6,656 nucleotides of DNA from the NCBI GenBank assembly GCA_003446545.1, contig DMAO01000034.1, positions 1-6,656 of the forward strand. Direction: 5' to 3'. Shown one piece after another: positions 6,236 to 6,656 of the stretch. Source of the stretch: Sphaerochaeta sp. (GTDB lineage: Bacteria > Spirochaetota > Spirochaetia > Sphaerochaetales > Sphaerochaetaceae). A model generated the notes under the pieces. It ran no database searches. It was not told the origin of the DNA and saw only the letters and a list, made by a program, of their open reading frames with translations. Both the position numbers and the translations under genes were made by a program. Numbering within the stretch: the first letter of the stretch is position 1; each line of letters starts with the position of its first letter.

Positions 6236-6264
6236 ACGCTAACAAATAAACGGGCGCTTGTCAA
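6236..6264 (-). promoter_or_regulatory. candidate lipB promoter giving a near-leaderless mRNA
   Basis: Perfect TTGACA (6264-6259), 17-nt spacer, then TAGCGT (6241-6236), a poor -10 with 3 of 6 bases. Transcription would start at about the A of the lipB ATG, which would agree with the missing Shine-Dalgarno. The weak -10 keeps this tentative; the minus-strand promoter in the terminal palindrome could also supply the operon. Confidence 0.35.
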
Positions 6265-6301
6265 TTTAAATCTGGATATAAACACCATATATGTTTTTAT
6301 A

Positions 6302-6339
6302 GTAAAAAGGTTTAAAATCTCTTTGTACAAACCTTTTAC
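6302..6339. repeat. AAAAGGTTT inverted repeat upstream of lipB
   Basis: GTAAAAAGGTTT (6302-6313) faces AAACCTTTTAC (6329-6339), whose reverse complement differs only by one missing A. The centre is 15 nt. It lies 72-109 nt before the lipB ATG, a fitting place for an operator; it could also fold as an AU-rich RNA hairpin if the operon is transcribed from further upstream. AAAAGGTTT also recurs beyond lipA at 4508. Confidence 0.5.
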
Positions 6340-6427
6340 AACCTGATTTACCGTAGTCTATTTCTAGTCAGAGAACATTTCTCATATGTAGCCTGCTCAT
6401 TTCGGCACGTGTATGATAGTTTTTTTG

Positions 6428-6453
6428 GGGAGGGGCTTTCCGCCTTCTCTCCC
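6428..6453. repeat. GC hairpin bordering the terminal palindrome
   Basis: GGGAG (6428-6432) pairs with CTCCC (6449-6453), and GGC (6434-6436) with GCC (6442-6444), around TTTCC, with a bulged G and TTCT. A T-run (6420-6426) precedes it on the plus strand; a pyrimidine-rich tract follows. It ends one base before the visible palindrome arm. Reading right it is a poor terminator; reading left no T-run follows. Confidence 0.35.
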
Positions 6454-6501
6454 TCTTCTTTCTAGGTAATCAGTTTTTTAACGGCCTATAAGGGGCATTT
6501 C

Positions 6502-6516
6502 TGTACTAATAGTACA
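6502..6516. repeat. TGTACT-AAT-AGTACA dyad, left arm copy
   Basis: A perfect 6-bp inverted repeat with a 3-nt spacer nested inside the palindrome arm, the size of a dimeric regulator site. The mirrored copy is at 6595-6609. In RNA it could form only a tight small hairpin. Confidence 0.5.
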
Positions 6517-6531
6517 AATATATCTTCTTCC

Positions 6532-6560
6532 TTGACTTGATAGGAGAGTGAGTATATAGT
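6532..6560 (+). promoter_or_regulatory. rightward promoter across the palindrome axis
   Basis: TTGACT (6532-6537), exactly 17 nt, TATAGT (6555-6560): 5 of 6 consensus bases at each box with ideal spacing. The -10 overlaps the symmetric centre. Its transcript would copy the right arm and leave the window. Confidence 0.5.
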
Positions 6561-6579
6561 CACTCTCCTATCAAGTCAA
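6551..6579 (-). promoter_or_regulatory. leftward promoter across the palindrome axis
   Basis: Mirror partner of the rightward promoter: TTGACT (6579-6574), 17 nt, TATACT (6556-6551), 5 of 6 at each box. It points along the coding strand of lipBA, with transcription starting near 6544, about 315 nt before the lipB ATG. It could drive lipBA with a long structured leader if the right arm really exists in the genome. Confidence 0.45.
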
Positions 6580-6594
6580 GGAAGAAGATATATT

Positions 6595-6609
6595 TGTACT
6601 ATTAGTACA
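6595..6609. repeat. TGTACT-ATT-AGTACA dyad, right arm copy
   Basis: Mirror image of the dyad at 6502-6516, produced by the long palindrome. It lies about 40 nt downstream of the likely start of the rightward promoter, as the left copy does for the leftward one. Confidence 0.5.
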
Positions 6610-6656
6610 GAAATGCCCCTTATAGGCCGTTAAAAAACTGATTACCTAGAAAGAAG

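Larger units (their letters stand above)
6231..6656. other. gene-free region upstream of lipB
   Basis: 426 nt with no supported gene on either strand. From lipB outwards it holds the TTGACA promoter candidate, an AT-rich inverted repeat TATAAACA/TGTTTTTATA (6277-6284 and 6292-6301), the AAAAGGTTT inverted repeat, a T-run and GC hairpin at 6420-6453, and the 202-nt palindrome. The 85-codon open frame on the plus strand at 6089-6346 is antisense to lipB and lacks coding character. Confidence 0.7.
6455..6656. repeat. 202-nt near-perfect palindrome at the window end
   Basis: Left arm 6455-6551 and right arm 6560-6656 are exact reverse complements over all 97 bases, checked base by base. The centre (6552-6559) is GTATATAG; its inner TATATA is itself symmetric, leaving one G/G mismatch in the whole element. 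The right arm runs to the last base, so its true length is unknown. No gene or transposase is visible in it. Possibilities are a replicated or read-through hairpin end of a linear replicon, a head-to-head inverted duplication, or a fold-back artefact of amplification or assembly. Such DNA would extrude as a cruciform and is usually unstable in cells, so an artefact is a serious option. Confidence 0.97.

Noticed and set aside
6231..6245. TTG start for lipB five residues upstream
   Set aside because: It has no Shine-Dalgarno and adds only MLALH before a usable ATG; it cannot be fully excluded.
6089..6346. 85-codon plus-strand frame over the lipB 5' end
   Set aside because: It is antisense to lipB, crosses AT-rich inverted repeats and shows no coding signature.
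6540..6572. Direct match of the palindrome centre to Borrelia telomere boxes
   Set aside because: Only the short TATATA core is shared; the characteristic flanking boxes as I remember them are not seen, so no protelomerase family can be assigned.

Overview
This 6.66-kb fragment appears to come from an anaerobic or fermentative bacterium. It carries five protein genes and ends in a very long perfect inverted repeat. A spirochaete of the Sphaerochaeta type or a Clostridia-like bacterium would fit: topoisomerase III resembles the Firmicutes-type enzyme, the small [4Fe-4S] protein is of an anaerobe type, and the EIIC/PfoR-type membrane protein occurs in fermenters. The lineage cannot be fixed from the sequence alone.

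Layout, left to right. (1) 1-2041, minus strand: DNA topoisomerase III (topB), TTG start with a strong Shine-Dalgarno; its C-terminus runs off the left edge. (2) 2042-2261: divergent intergenic region with an AT-rich repeat block and a good sigma-70-type promoter pointing right. (3) 2262-3088, plus strand: a two-gene redox operon of an 82-aa [4Fe-4S] protein and a 191-aa NapH-like membrane protein with two Cys-Pro motifs. (4) 3327-4343, plus strand: a PTS_EIIC_2/PfoR-type polytopic membrane protein with no IIA or IIB partner in view, followed by a likely intrinsic terminator. (5) 4344-4666: convergent intergenic region with a strong hairpin and an unexplained near-consensus promoter facing left. 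(6) 4667-6230, minus strand: lipB-lipA operon (octanoyltransferase, lipoyl synthase) with an 11-nt overlap. (7) 6231-6656: no gene; lipB promoter candidates, an AAAAGGTTT inverted repeat, and a 202-nt palindrome with two perfect 97-nt arms around an 8-nt centre. The palindrome reaches the last base of the window.

How the genes work together. LipB and LipA form the complete de novo lipoylation pathway: octanoyl transfer from ACP to the apo-protein, then two sulfur insertions. The ferredoxin-like protein and the NapH-like protein probably form one membrane electron-transfer unit. topB and the EIIC-like gene are functionally separate. Sampled GC is higher in topB (about 59%) than in lipBA (about 46%), so lipBA may have a different history.

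The most unusual element is the terminal palindrome. Its axis carries two overlapping, face-to-face sigma-70-like promoters. It could be a real hairpin end or inverted duplication, or an amplification or assembly fold-back artefact; its position at the very end of the sequence makes an artefact a serious possibility.
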